From NCBI GenBank assembly GCA_030435675.1, contig CM059625.1, positions 17,360,001 through 17,424,000 on the forward strand: 64,000 nucleotides of DNA, in the 5' to 3' direction. The translations under genes were made by a program, and so were the position numbers. Below are positions 9,263-22,263 of this stretch, one piece after another (the first letter of the stretch is position 1; every line of letters starts with the position of its first letter). Below the pieces are notes generated by a model that saw nothing but the letters and a program-made list of their open reading frames with translations, was not told where the DNA came from and did no database searches. The stretch is from Steinernema hermaphroditum (taxonomy: Eukaryota; Nematoda; Chromadorea; Rhabditida; Steinernematidae).

Positions 9263-12200
9263 CTTAAATGGAATCTTATTTAAAAGATTTTGAGACGGTC
9301 ATCCTCACTGGTAATGCTCGAAATGCTTTGAGTTCGTGTTGACCTTCTCCTTTCGGCAGCCACCGAAAATGGAACTCCAGCTGGAGTGTTGTGTAAACAG
9401 AGGATGGGCAGTTGGGCACAGCCTGACAAAAGCGTCAGTATCCGAGTGCCGTCGAAGGAGGAGAGTAGACGGCGAATAGGGCGATGAGCGTTGAATGAGG
9501 AGAGAAGAACGCCATTTTCAGTACTCCAAGCTTCGATCCAGCCAGATTCGTCAGCTACAAAATAAAGTGTCACATGACTTGCATGTTTCGATACTAGTAA
9601 TTTCTTTGAGAAACTTTGACTTAATTTCTTGCGTAGATCGATCACAACAAGCACAAAAGACTTCTGACGACTTTTTACAGACTTCTAGATAGAAATGGGA
9701 AAAGACTCGTCATACCGGACAAAGCTAGCGATGCATCCGAAGATATGCAAACAGCAACTAGAGGCGCCCGTGTTTTCAAATTTTGCTTTATATCGCCCGT
9801 AGCCACATTCCACGTTATCAGCTGAGCATCTTTACCACCACTTACAACCAATCTTTCGTCATCTGCAATGGCGCAGCATGTAACAGGCCCCTCATGCCCG
9901 ACAAGGACCTAAAATTCAAGAAATAATCTACGGATCCACTTTCGCCCTACCTGAGTCAGGAATCCAGAATCGATCTGCCAGATCTTCAGTGACTGATCTG
10001 CTGAACCTGTCACCATAAGGGTTCCGGCGTTCGTGGCACAATAGCACAGAATCTCTTCGCTGTGATACAATTTGGTTCTTACGGTTAAAGCATCATCGCC
10101 AATCGTCCAGAGTTTCAATCTATAATGAAATATAGAATGGAATGGCTACATGTGCGGGAGGCTTACTCCTTTTGGCTCTGCGCACATTGCGCTACCAGGT
10201 CCTTATTGTTAGGGAATATGAGGATCGGAGCGCGTATGTTATTTGCTGTTATGAAATTGTCGTTCTCGAACCCTTCTTCCGAAGCTTCTAGTGTCCAAAC
10301 GTGAAGCACATCTGCTGCATCGCAAGACCCAACCCTTGAGCCGTCGGAATTGCAACAGATTGAACGGATCTCATTGCTATGAATCTGAATTGGATATTTC
10401 TCTTTCTGATACAAAAGAAAAGCAGGGCTTACATTAACATTTTTGTATAGGAAACCTTTTGCAAAATCCCATATAGAAATTAATCCAACGGCGTTCCCTC
10501 CAAATAGAAATATGCAATCTGGTGAGAAAGCCAATGTAGTGACGGGCACGCCTTTTGTTTGAACCACCTAAATCAAGCGTGCTTTGAAGCAACAAATTCA
10601 CTCTCACCGTCCACAAGCATTGGCAAACATCGAGATCCCATGCAGCGGCTACACCGGTCTTTGTCCCACAAGCCGCACTTCTCTCGTCATAACCCATGGC
10701 TATGCTTGTCACAACTCCGTCTTCTGCCTGGTTCGTATGCGTCGATGACTTATCGTCCACCCGAGGATTCACGTTCCACACTTGAATCTTATCGCCGCAG
10801 ATGGAAATTGCGAAGAAGTTGTCGGCTGTAATCTTGATGGAAGTCACCGGTACCCCTCTCTGACATTCCATAACGTCCAAAAGTTGACCGTTGTGAATGT
10901 CGAAACAATAGATTTTTGAGAGTGCTGCGGCAAATAGCTGACAGTCATCTTCGGACGCTACAAGGGCGTTGATCTTATTTTCGTGCCCTGAGAGCTCGTG
11001 CAATTCTTGTCCGGAAACCATACTGAAGACTCGTAAAGTTTCATCTTCACATGCGACGGCAACGAAGGCGTCATTGCTGGTCATCGTTATGCAAGTAACT
11101 GGAGCCATGAGGCCACCCATCTTCATCATTAGGCTTCCTGTTTCGATGCTCCATACCATAACGACAAAATCTCCAGATCCTGAAATATTATGTCTAGACT
11201 CTCTTTTCGGAGAAAACATACCTGTCACTAGGAATTCATTGTTGGAGGTTAAAGAAAGTCCAACCACAGGACCAGTATGGTCGTTAAAGGATCTATATAC
11301 AGAGCCAGTCTCCACGTTAATCACTTTAGCGCATGAATCAGAAGCTCCAGTGATTAGGTACTTGTCGTCGCTTGAAAGAAGTGAGCAAGTGATCCTTCCA
11401 TTATGGGGTTTGAGCGTCTTCATGCATTCAGTTTCCACAAAGTTCCAAAACTTAATGCTTTTATCATACGAAGTGCTGACAAAAAAGGCACCGCTGTGGC
11501 TTGTGGACAACGATGTTACCCGATCGGTGTGACCTGTAGCAAGTGACGTCTCGCACAGTTTACTGTATCATGCATACCTGTGTACGTGCGAATAAGGAGA
11601 TGCGAAGCAATATGATACATGTAGATATGGCCTGGAGCAAGATCATTTCCGGAAACGAGGATATGTTGATGATTGAACGTGGGTTGAACGATTGAACGTG
11701 TGGATTGCCATCGAGCCAAAGTAAACGACACGACCTGCATGATATATGTTGTTATAATATGGGATGAGCAGTGCAGTCTAACCTGTTTCATCTTGGGAGG
11801 AGCAATCCAACAGGTAAGCGGAACCATTAGCGGTCCTTTTGAGTAATTGTCCACCCACTGCATGCACTGCTCGACCATGCCATTAAGAAAGGTGCTGTTG
11901 TCGGCTGAAAATAGATTCAGATCTTATGAGCACCAGAGAAGAATACCTAGTGATTGCTGTGCGTCTCTTTGCGCAGAATTTTTTCAAAAAATCGTCTTTA
12001 ATAGAGAATAACAGTAAAAAGAATTTGTGCACAACCGAAAGGTGTATAGATATTTCGTCGAAAGTATGTTATTCGATATGTAACACACTTTTAGTGAATT
12101 TGTCTTTCTGATAAGCAGAGGTAAACATGTCGACGAGTCGACGAGTTGCAATGTAACTCGTGCATTGTTACTTAAAGGCCACCAGTTTCTATTCCTTTTC

Positions 12201-15200
12201 TTCAATCAATGTGGCGCTATAATTCACTATTTATAAGCGAACAGATCAGTAAACGTTCACCCTTTTGTTTGTTCCTATTTTTGCTATGCATAATAGGCTA
12301 CCTAAATTCGTACCTGGTTTCAAGACTGTAGCTGCCATAGCGAACAACACAGCACGAATACAGGTAAACAGGCACGAAAGTATTTTCAAATAATAAAACG
12401 AAAGTCTTCTACATTTTTAGCGCTAAATGCGTGGAATCCAGGCAGCTATACATATTGTTGCCAACGATAAAAAGCCTGTCACAAAGAAAATACTGAAAAA
12501 CAGGCCATTTTCTCACGCTATAATTATTAGTTGTCATTGCCACGCCTATGGTAATGAGAGCATTTGTATCGCACTAAGATAGTTTGCGGCAAGTCATTTA
12601 TTTTAGCAATACGCGCAACGTGTTTGAAGAAACGGCCATGTGTGTGGTCTTTAAGGGGTTGTGATGACGCCAATTTATGCCAGGAGTGACGTCAATTTAA
12701 AAAAAATGTGTCGGTTGCAAGAAGAAGAAAATTATTGAGAGCAGAGAACAAAATCATTCTTAGCTGTTTTAAATGACTTACCGCGTGTATACCGCAACCT
12801 TCCGATAACTTCAGCTGCAATCTGGTCTGAGTCACGGACAAGGGTCGACAGTGCTGGTAGGAACACTTGTTCACAGAGAACTTGGATATCGTGATGAAGC
12901 AGTTGCTGGACGCACTCCTCCAGAATGCTCAAAAAGTGCGCCAGCCCACAGACCCGCACACAAGCTTCCACGTAATCGAAGTTGCACAACGATAGCTCCT
13001 TCATGGCGTCAAGGTTGCCTGAAATTCATATTTCACATTTATTCTTTAAATTCTACAAAACTCGCCTGTATGTAGCAAATGGAACCAGAGATTTTTGACC
13101 TTCCTCAGATTAACGGCTCCTTCTTCTTTCAACAGAGGCTGGGGAAACAACGGATAACAGTTGATATCCATGGGTCTAGCAGAAACGCCATCGACAAAGG
13201 ACGTAGCCACGTCACAAAACAAATTCGCCAATTCACAATGGGTCACTTTTACTTCTTGCTGCCCGGATAAGTAGCGATGCCGAGCTACACTGGCTATTAC
13301 GAAATGCTTCCATTTAAGAACGTATCTACTGTCGTATTGAAAGCACAAGAGAAGAGATCCTTTAAGGAGGCCGTATTAGCATCATCTTACAGATGACACT
13401 CTTACCCATAGCTGATAAAATCTGATTGAAAAGCAGTGGTGGGAATGCAGGGCTATTCAGTTCGGACAAGAGATCACCATTCGATGAAAGCAGATCGTAT
13501 AATTCCAGTTGCGTCAGGCCTTGAGACGAAGCCGATATGTACCGGCACATCGCTGATATGACGTTAGCACCAAATCGACCTTCTAGCCGGTTGAATCGAC
13601 CGTCTAAGCCCCCTTGAAGGGCGGCACCTGCTCCACCATCCAGGGCTTCTTCGACCATTGATGTTGCTATGATAATGCTATCACCATCGCCTAGCTAAAT
13701 TCTTCCATTAACTTAAGTTAGACTCAGAAAAGGAAATCTCAATATCGTTTCGCTTGTTCAATATCAGCTCACCTGCTGCTTTATGACGCTTAAGTAGTCC
13801 GTACTTAGACGTCGTTCTTTACCCGCTAATTCATTTTTGAGCATCTCCATCATTTCACCAGCCTTCATTTGCCCAATGTCAATCGTTTCTGTCGGTTTCG
13901 GGAACGACTGCATCTGCGTGGGCGCCGCCGAAGTAACCACAAGTACGCAGTTCGAAAACAACTTCGTGATTGCCGTTTTGAGCAGACCCAGTATTCTACC
14001 ATATCGTAGTTGGTGCACATCGTCTATTAGGATAAACACCGGCCGATCAAGTTTCATCATCATCTCGCGCAATTCCGTTACTATCTCCTCGAACGCGAAA
14101 CAGCCTATTACGGTACTTGGATCTTGCTTGGTGATAGTGCAGAGGTTAATAAGGATGTTCCTCCAGAATTCGTGAGAGAAATTTGAGCTATGTGTTAAGT
14201 TGATGAATCTGATCAATACGTGACAGTGTTCCGTTTGCAGCATTGAATAAAGTTTGCACAGGGTAGACGTTTTTCCTGACGCTTCCCGTCCTGTGATGTG
14301 GTAGTAGTTGCAGCGTGTAACCAACCCAGTTTTTATTATGTCGGTCAATTTTTCATCGATGTTCTTTCGGGTGTGCCTAAAGGTGGCGATACTTGAAGAA
14401 GTGCTTATTTTGGTCAGAATTTGGGTTTCTTTTAAAAATGCTAAAGAAATTAATCTATGTTTTGTAAGGCGCACAATTTTACGTTCTTAATCCATACATA
14501 CCATTTCTCGATGTTCATATCCACAGCATGTTTCGAGTGAACCAAATGCTCATAGCGACCAATGGTAAGCGGTGAACTGTCGAATAAATTTCTGTTTCGC
14601 GTTGTTTCAATGACCGCCTTGATACGTTCTGTAAGTCGGAGACACATATCTGTCACGTATCGACATCCCTCCTTCATTTTGAACCAAGCCGGTACGTCGT
14701 TTTGCTCCAAGTTCAAAATGAACGACAGTACGAGTTCTTGGTCGACCTCTGAAGAAATCTGGTTCTTCAGCTCTGATATTTTCTGCTCGTTGGCTGAGTT
14801 TGTATCGAACCATGTTTCGTCGCTTTTGGGGCAATCTTAATTAGACGCCTGTATTATATAGCGAGCTTTTCAAACACTTACTATCAAACCGGCGTAACAC
14901 AAAAATGTATTTTGAATGCGATTGAATGAGAAGTTGAGAAATCAAGTGAACAACTGAGCAGAAGAATCGTTGCTGGCGGGCAGGGTTTATCTAAAATTGC
15001 AGCAATTTGTCTAACATTCCGTCTCTCATATTCTCATTCCACATACAAACAGCTTTTCTTGTGCACAAGATACGCAAATGTCGCAGCTTTTTTTTGCATA
15101 TATCATTTAACGTCGCAATAGAGATATGGTTCTCTCTTGACATTTGTTTCAGTTTTCATGTTTAAAATTCTCATAGCTGACAGGCACACTGGTAGATTTT

Positions 15201-17085
15201 GCAGATCACAAAGTAGTTTTTCACACAGTGGAGAAGTTGGTTTTTGCACGAGAAACGGAAAATAGGTCATCTGTTATGAGGCCGGCATAGCTGATAAGTG
15301 CCCGTGCAATCTCCGATTTCTTCCGCATAACATCGAATAGAAGAATTTCCGGCTTTACGCAAAATGTTTTTTCTAGGGGAATTCAGTGACCATGTGAACC
15401 GTTTTCAAGTATTTTCTGAAGATTTGGCTCACTTTTCCAGTTAGGTCTGTTGAGAGCTGAACATCTGTTTGAAGCATATAAATTTCAACCCCTTTCAAGG
15501 ACGGTGTGGCTATTTGTTATCATCTTCCGCTTGCACACCACAATGGCAACGATGTTAACACCCATTTTTAATTATAAATCATTCAGGGGAAAGGTTCGTG
15601 TGGCCAAGCGCGCCTTTGCTAGAAATGATGTATTCACATCAGCATCAGTTTTTTTCTTTGAATGCTCTTCATTGTTGACTGGGAAAACAACGCCATTCAA
15701 CAGTCACATTCGTCAGCCCGCAAAATTCACATGAAAACAACAACTTATTCGTTGTGTACTTCCCCATCGTAAGGCGACTCTAGAGAACAGCATTGAAATA
15801 TGAAGCCACATATATTATTATGCCCACAAAGCCTTCGATAAGTTTGTTTTGGTACCACAATAAGTATGTTTTGGCACCACAAATCGCGTAATGATTTGCA
15901 ACCTATACTCGCTGAATACTAATGAGTCTAAGTGAGAGCATTGAGTGATGCATAGGCAAGTTTTTTATTACACGCCAAATGCTGGTCATCCTTAAAACTC
16001 AGATACCCCCTAAAGAAATTTTGAAAGTTTCAAGTGCCAAACTTCTTGTATTACTTGTTTTGTTTACGTTGTTGCCTTTCCCCTTTTTTCCTATGTAGAA
16101 AAAAAAACAACGCTTCTTCATTGCCGCTGTAATTGTGCTCGTTCCGCATGCGATTTCAATTAACATTCCCTGGGGTATCGGCAAAAAAAAGTGATCATCG
16201 TAACGCAAATGGATTGGATCCGACTTTAGTTAATAAGTTGGCATTTTCGATTAAACGTTCAAACCACACATCTCTCCGTCACTTGGTGCTAATGTCCGTT
16301 TCCGGACATACGCCAATAGGAAGCTTTTAGACGGGCACAGTCATCAATCAATTGGTCATCTCGGAATTCATGATTCCTAACACAACGCCGAGCAAAACTC
16401 CCACCTGATTAATAATTCCGTCGTCATAAGCTTGCTGCGCGCCCTTTTGGATGACTTCCAGCAGTCGCTTTTGCAGTGTCTCGTCTACTTTCCCCTTCAG
16501 GCGGTACTCGACCGGCAAACGATACTTGTTTACTGCGTAGTACTGGTCAAGAAGGCGAACATCTGCCATCGGCGAACGATTAATTCCACATTTAGCCGTT
16601 TTTGTTTACCTTGTGAGTATTCGAAAGACGCCGTTCGAATGGCGTCAAACTCTTCGGAACGCATTTCTTGTGGAAGGAGGGTCGTCCCATACTTGTCACC
16701 CATAAAACACTAAATTACTCTATTGAGCCTATGAAGAAGACGGAGGAAAACAATTACAATGGTCAAACTCTCGGGTCTCTGGACAAGCGAAAGTAAATTG
16801 GCCAATTTGGACGGATCCTCGTGCAACTCCTCCGTTGGGTCGACGTATTCGATATCGATGTCACATCCGACGGCATACTGTTGGATTTCGGGCAACACCT
16901 CGCGGAAAAGGGCATTTCTTTCGAGAAGAAATTCTACAAAGAATGAGGATTATGCCGAAGATGATTCGAGATGTTGCACCTGGTACGGATGGCACAACAC
17001 AGATGATGCGACGAACATTCACCTGCAAAGTGACCGAATCGAGTGCTCCTGTGGAGAGCTTCTGCTCTGTACCGCCGCGAAACAT
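9039..17085 (-). CDS. NACHT and WD40-repeat STAND ATPase (NWD1/NWD2/QUI-1-like)
   Basis: Large leftward gene. The proposed start is the ATG at 17085-17083. Exons (approximate): 17085-16980, 16933 to about 16757, 16709-16610, 16564-16405, 14836-14501, 14440-13774, about 13680-13388, 13350-13068, 13020-12782, 11907-11783, 11735-11579, then WD40 exons to about 9280. The N-terminal part matches the DUF4062-like head of NWD proteins ([14 protein letters not shown], then [15 protein letters not shown], then [21 protein letters not shown] split by about 1.57 kb of intron from [11 protein letters not shown]). The NACHT part has Walker [10 protein letters not shown] and Walker [13 protein letters not shown]. 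About a dozen WD40-like blades follow (for example [18 protein letters not shown]). The C. elegans relative I know of is QUI-1, needed for bitter avoidance, but orthology is not shown here. Confidence 0.8.
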
Positions 17086-17775
17086 CCTCCTTCGCACACC
17101 GTTCGCTCAAATCATACTCTGCGAGGGGATTCGGTGCTTGTTTCCGCGTCTCGCAAGCGACCGCTCTGAAATGAACGGCACAAGGTTGCCTGTTAATTTG
17201 CATAAATAACGAAAGCGACGGCTGTTCTTGGCCGCTGTGGAGCTGATTTCACGCACAAAGCGCGCGAATGATTTGGCTTTACGCACTTTTGAATGTTGCA
17301 TGCTCAGCTTTCGACCCCCATGAGTCCTAAGTCCTAATGACCTGCTGCTCGAGGTCAACGAAAACATCTCAGGATGAGTGTTATTTACTCTCCGCCGACA
17401 GCTAATATCGCAATAATCTCTCTTGCGGGCGGGCTAACTTTCTCAGCACGGGGTCGTCGTCGCTGGAGGCAAGAAGCTTAGGATGCCGCAGTGCCTTGTG
17501 GACTATGTGTAACAGACAGCTGGGTGGCTCTTCGACTGTGGCGCAATGATTTCGACCCTCTTTTCATATATACTACACTTCTTTACCGTTACCTATTTCT
17601 TCTTCTACTACCTGGTCAAGTAAGGCGACACTAATTTGAGTGCTATTTTAATCCCCGGCTTCTGTTTACCGCCACTAATAACGTCACAGCCGCAAGCCGT
17701 GCACGTGCAACCCATAATTATTCCGCTAACACATTAAATTTTCGTTCCATGCGACGACTATGATCCTCATAATAA
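17086..17775. other. Divergent intergenic region
   Basis: Separates the leftward NACHT-WD40 gene from the rightward unrecognised gene and probably holds both promoters. A TTCATTTCAG acceptor on the minus strand near 17165 could receive an upstream exon or spliced leader for the leftward gene. Confidence 0.4.
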
Positions 17776-20700
17776 GCGCATCATTTAAGAGGCAAAAAGG
17801 AATGGAAGGAAGGAGATGAGAATCCGTGCGAAAAGTCACCTCCGTCCTGCTGCCTACATAGTGGTACTCGAAAAACCTATGACGAAGCAAATGAACAAGC
17901 GAAACCCTCAACAACTAGCGACACCTATTCACCTAAAGCGAAATCATGGTTCGAACACGTGAAGGCGATCCCGCGCCGAGCGTGGCATTGGCTCCGGAAC
18001 CACACGCCCTCAGTTAAGCGAACGAGCTCCACGGTGTGGAACGGGGTGAAGACAGGCTCGAAGACAGTTTGGACAGGTGTGAAACGTTTCTTCTCATGGC
18101 TGTTTGCAAAACCCACGGGCTCGAAGTCCATCGACGAAACCGCACCGTTAACAACGGCCAGCACATTTCGGCCGATCGATCAATCGGATATTTACGACGG
18201 ACAATTCGAAGAGAGTCAAGCAGCGGTATTGGACACTGCTAGTCCGAAGCCATTTGTTAAGCAGCACTCGGAAGAAGATCTCTATGAATTCGATCAGGAA
18301 ACGCAGCAGCAGATCATTGCTCAGGAAGAGCCACCACTGCCTACCGTACCACCAACACCTCCCACACCTCCTGTTCGCGCGTCTGTCCCTAAGAGTGGAA
18401 TCGCTGTCCTACCACCAAATCTCCTCTTAGATGGACACTTAAAAGAAAGCGAACAGTACTCGCCGCCGCCTCCTCCGATCCCGGAGACGCCGAGAACGAT
18501 CGGCAGCGAACGGGAGCGTGCCGCGTCGTCGTTCAGCTACCGTTCTTTACAAGAGAACGGTCAAGAAGGCACGCACTGGACGACGACAACAACGAAAAGA
18601 GACATCGTTTCGCGAATTCCACGTCCTAACGGCGAAGATGCACAATTTATTTTCCGCAGCTATCGGCCAAAACAATATGTCGATTCAGAATCGAGCTTTA
18701 TGATGGGACGCAGCGTTTACAAGCCAATGGAGGAGGCGGAGCGCATGCGCACTGAAATCAACCGGCGATCGGAGTCACGCTCCTCCCGCATGAACACCCC
18801 CGTTGAGCCGATCGACTCACGCATCTCGACCCCATCGTTCGCTGGCACCAGCTACTATCGGTAAGCTTTTCATATTTAGGGGAACCGGCTGCGCACGCGC
18901 AACTATTTACGCAAAATGCATCTAGTCCAATTACTATAGGCTGCGTTTCGTGCCAACTGTGATTAACATTTCCAATCCCCTCCTCTTAAGGAGAACCCCA
19001 ATCCCGTTGATCCGCTACACTAGGTCCCTACCCCGAAATGTGACACTAAATTGCGCCTTAAATCGCAACACTCGACCCCTTCGGCGCTCATCCGTCTGCG
19101 AAGCGCACAAAAGACGAAATAACAATAGATGATGCCAGAAATAAATAGTTAGACAGGCAACACATCGTTGGTTCGTCCGTCACGCTGTTCGGCCTCAAGA
19201 CTGAAAATTGTGAGTAAACAAGTAAGACAGAAAAAAAACGTGTGCAAAAGGGGAAAACAAGCAAAAAGCTCATCATCATAACATAGCATATACGCACATG
19301 GACGTGCGGTCCGACGTCTGCACATCTGACCAGCCTAATCCCGGCGGCCGGCTTAATTATTACCCTTTGCGTGAGAGTGCGCTAATGCGAGTGCCGTCAA
19401 TCGCGCGCGCTCCACACAAGCACACAGTTGTTACAAATCACAAAGAGCCTAATTAAACCGAGGAGCCGACAACCGGCCAAGCGGTGTTGGCATCGATGGG
19501 TTAAACTGAGCGTAAATAGGTTAGAAGCCGACAGCAACTCCATTGAGCCGCACACACAACACAGAACGTTTGTCACAAAGATAGGCGGAAGCTTTCGTAT
19601 CAGTCGCGCAAACGGTCGACAGAATTTTTAAATGGGCCGCAAATGATGATGGAAAAGCGCAACATGGACATGGAGAGCGCCGCCAATTAATGGGCGGCCG
19701 ACTCGTCAGCCACTGGGGTGCTCTTTATTAAATCGCAAGCAAACAGACAGAAGAGGAAGAAGTCTCTTTTAAATAGAAGTTCCGTTGCGTTGCTGCAGTC
19801 GCTTAGTCACTGAGCGGCGTCTTCGATTTCACAGAAAAACCCCTTTTTGTGGCACAAAGGGAATGAAATCGAAGCCGCGCATCCTGGTACTATGTGTTCG
19901 AGAAGTTAGCTGAGTGACGCTGAACGGCGTCGTATGTAAATGGTAATTTCGCTTGACGCTTTTTGCTTTATACTCCTACTCCTGTTACATGTAGATGCAC
20001 CGCCGTGCTCCTCCTCCCTCTTCGTCAACCGCCTCCCGCGCACACCCTTCACCGTGTTCTTTATCTATTTATCCCGAAAATGAAATATAATCGGACGATG
20101 AGGGTGACTTCAAGGCGAGACTTTATTTGAGTGCGCCTCGACGTGCCGGGAAGCAACTTCTAAACCCGACAGCAAATTCGATTAAATAACTAATGTGTAG
20201 ATGCGCGCGAGCAGGCGAGTATGTGTGTGTTTAGCTAAACAGATTAAACGAGCGTGGAAATAGTCGTCAATAAGTCTAGGCTGTGTTCTTGAGCGCCTTA
20301 TAAGCAATCCTCTGTGGGTACTGTAATTTTTTCGATATCCCTTAGTTCTTTAGGAAACAAGGATTGATGTACGGCGACTCCTTCAAAAACTTAATATAGC
20401 GCATACTTGACGTGTAGAACTATTCGTCAAAAATCGCTTCTGGCTGTGTGGGCGAAAGTTGCTCGCGCGCCCAACATAAGTGGTTAACGGAGAGAGAGGG
20501 AGGGTCCTCGAAGAATGCTTTATTTAATCGCTTGCATAAGACGAAAAATTAATTGAGCCGTTGGTGATCAACCAATCAGGGGAAGACGTTATCTGTGCGG
20601 ACATTATGCCAATTTTTCTCAAGAAAAAAATGATTTAAACTAAAAGTCTAAAACAGACGTTCCCTGGCTATTCTCTCTTACAGCGCAGTCCAGGAAACAG

Positions 20701-22263
20701 CGCGGAACATGTCAACACATACATGAGGGTGGTAGCTAAGAAATCTGTGAGAAAACTCCCAAGACATTCTGCACTCTACTACAATAGGGTTCCCAGAAGG
20801 CGTAAGCGTGGTGGTAACTACAACGCTTCCGATAATTCGCACAATAAAGTTCTGATTGGCGTACGAATATTTTGCGCGGAAATTGAACAATAGCGTTTCA
20901 AATGCCACAATTTGAGTTGTTTTCGCCGTCGCGTCTAACAGTCAGTAACATACATACACTCACGTTAGACGCGCGTATGCGTATCAAAAGGAAGAGAACG
21001 GGACGCCACGCCAGGGCTCGTCGACTGGCTCGCTTACCTTCTCGCGCTACCTATCCACCTCGCCGCTGATGTGTAAATTCATCAACACGCTTTGTTCGCC
21101 TCTTTCTTTTGTTTTGATTCTCCAGGCGAAGAACGTCTGTGAGGACGTGTTTGTATAGGTAATCGTCGGCACTATAAGGACTGTCGTTTTTTACTGCCGA
21201 GAATAAGAGTGCTAATAGCCACGGCGACGCCCAAGGCATCAATTGGCCGCTATAATGTCAATAGCGTTGATCAGCAAAAGCATTAACGTTGTTTTTGAAT
21301 TTGTCGCTGAGCAGAAGAGAACAGGGGTTATTAATCCGGATTATATCTTCGCGCTTTAGGCAAGATAGCACTGAAATAAGTGAGGATCGTTCAGCTCGAC
21401 TCTGATCTTAATTTCCGTACGACACACTTAGTTCCCACTGAATCTTGAACATTTTACATTAAGAAGCAAGGGCATAGATTTGTCAACCATCCCAGACACC
21501 ATCCACCCTTTGTGATTGAGTACATCAGCCAATGTTATTCTATTTTCTACATATACTTCTATTTTCAACATTATTAGTGGTGCACCTTTCACAAACACAG
21601 CTTCCTTGTTCATCGAGAGAGTCTCTCAAGAAAACTAACTGTGGTGCAGTCCGCTTCATTTGTTAAGTAAACAAAATTTTGTAGCTATTGTTGTACTGCG
21701 TCAAAGTACGAGAAGCATACAAGCAAAGCCGAAATTTCAGACGCGACTACGAGGAAACTCCAAGCGCGATCCCGACCCCAACGGCAAATCTAAGACTACG
21801 GTCACGCACCGTCGAACCTTCAGCGGGACCATCCGTTCGGGAACTGAGCGACCGATGGCCTCCGCGAAGCAACGCAACTGGGCCACTGGCCGTCAAAGAC
21901 AACTTCGTGGAGTTCGCGCCTGAAACGACAGTAACGTCGTGCAAGCGTAAGTGGCTGTATTCGGCACCGCTCCGTCAGTTTTGAATTGCCTGCAATGAGC
22001 GGCCGAGAGCGCACATCCCCTTTCGAAGGAGTTATGTTTCAGGCGTGATCGAGAGGAAAGTCGAAGACAAGTGGATTGACCGCGACGAGTCGGGAAACGT
22101 AATGCAAGAGTGGGGAAGCAAGTCGTGGACCGGGCAACTCGACCAGATCCAGCGAAATGGGCCGCGAACGATCAGTGAGTCGAAGTGGATGCACGTTGAC
22201 CCTCAGGGCCGGACGTCGTTCCACAACGTGAATCGGCAATGCGACGGGCAGTCGGTGATTGAG
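17776..22263 (+). CDS. Unrecognised multi-exon gene, low-complexity Ser/Pro-rich protein
   Basis: Exon 17776-18860 is open from after TAATAA to a good donor (CG|GTAAGC); the apparent stop in that frame is inside the donor. Its peptide starts with a Trp-rich basic region (AWHWLRNHTPS, TVWNGVKTGSKTVW, FFSWLF) that could be amphipathic or membrane-associating, then a Pro-rich linker (PTVPPTPPTPP; YSPPPPPIPETP) and a Ser/Arg-rich end. After a 2.9 kb intron, exon 21743-21951 (TTTCAG acceptor) continues a Ser/Pro/Arg-rich chain, and exon 22044-22263 encodes a more ordered piece (KWIDRDESG, EWGSKSWTG, KWMHVDPQGR) before a GTGAGT donor. No in-frame ATG lies in the first exon, so a 5' exon is missing, and the 3' end was not found. 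The linkage of the three exons is inferred from strand, splice sites and phase. I do not recognise the family. Confidence 0.5.
18861..21742 (+). other. Large intron of the unrecognised gene
   Basis: 2.9 kb with no convincing exon on either strand. It contains a nested hairpin at 19814-19878. It may hold alternative exons or regulatory elements, but nothing can be assigned. Confidence 0.4.
19814..19878 (+). other. Nested intronic hairpin, about 65 nt
   Basis: Perfect 11 bp stem CTTCGATTTCA (19821-19831) with TGAAATCGAAG (19864-19874), extended outward by GCGG/CCGC across a 3-base bulge and inward by CCCTTT/AAAGGG. The size is like a microRNA precursor, but the inner bulge is strongly asymmetric. 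Structure is seen; function is unknown. Confidence 0.35.

Noticed and set aside
10969..11532. 187-codon plus-strand frame
   Set aside because: It is the antisense shadow of the WD40 exons on the minus strand.
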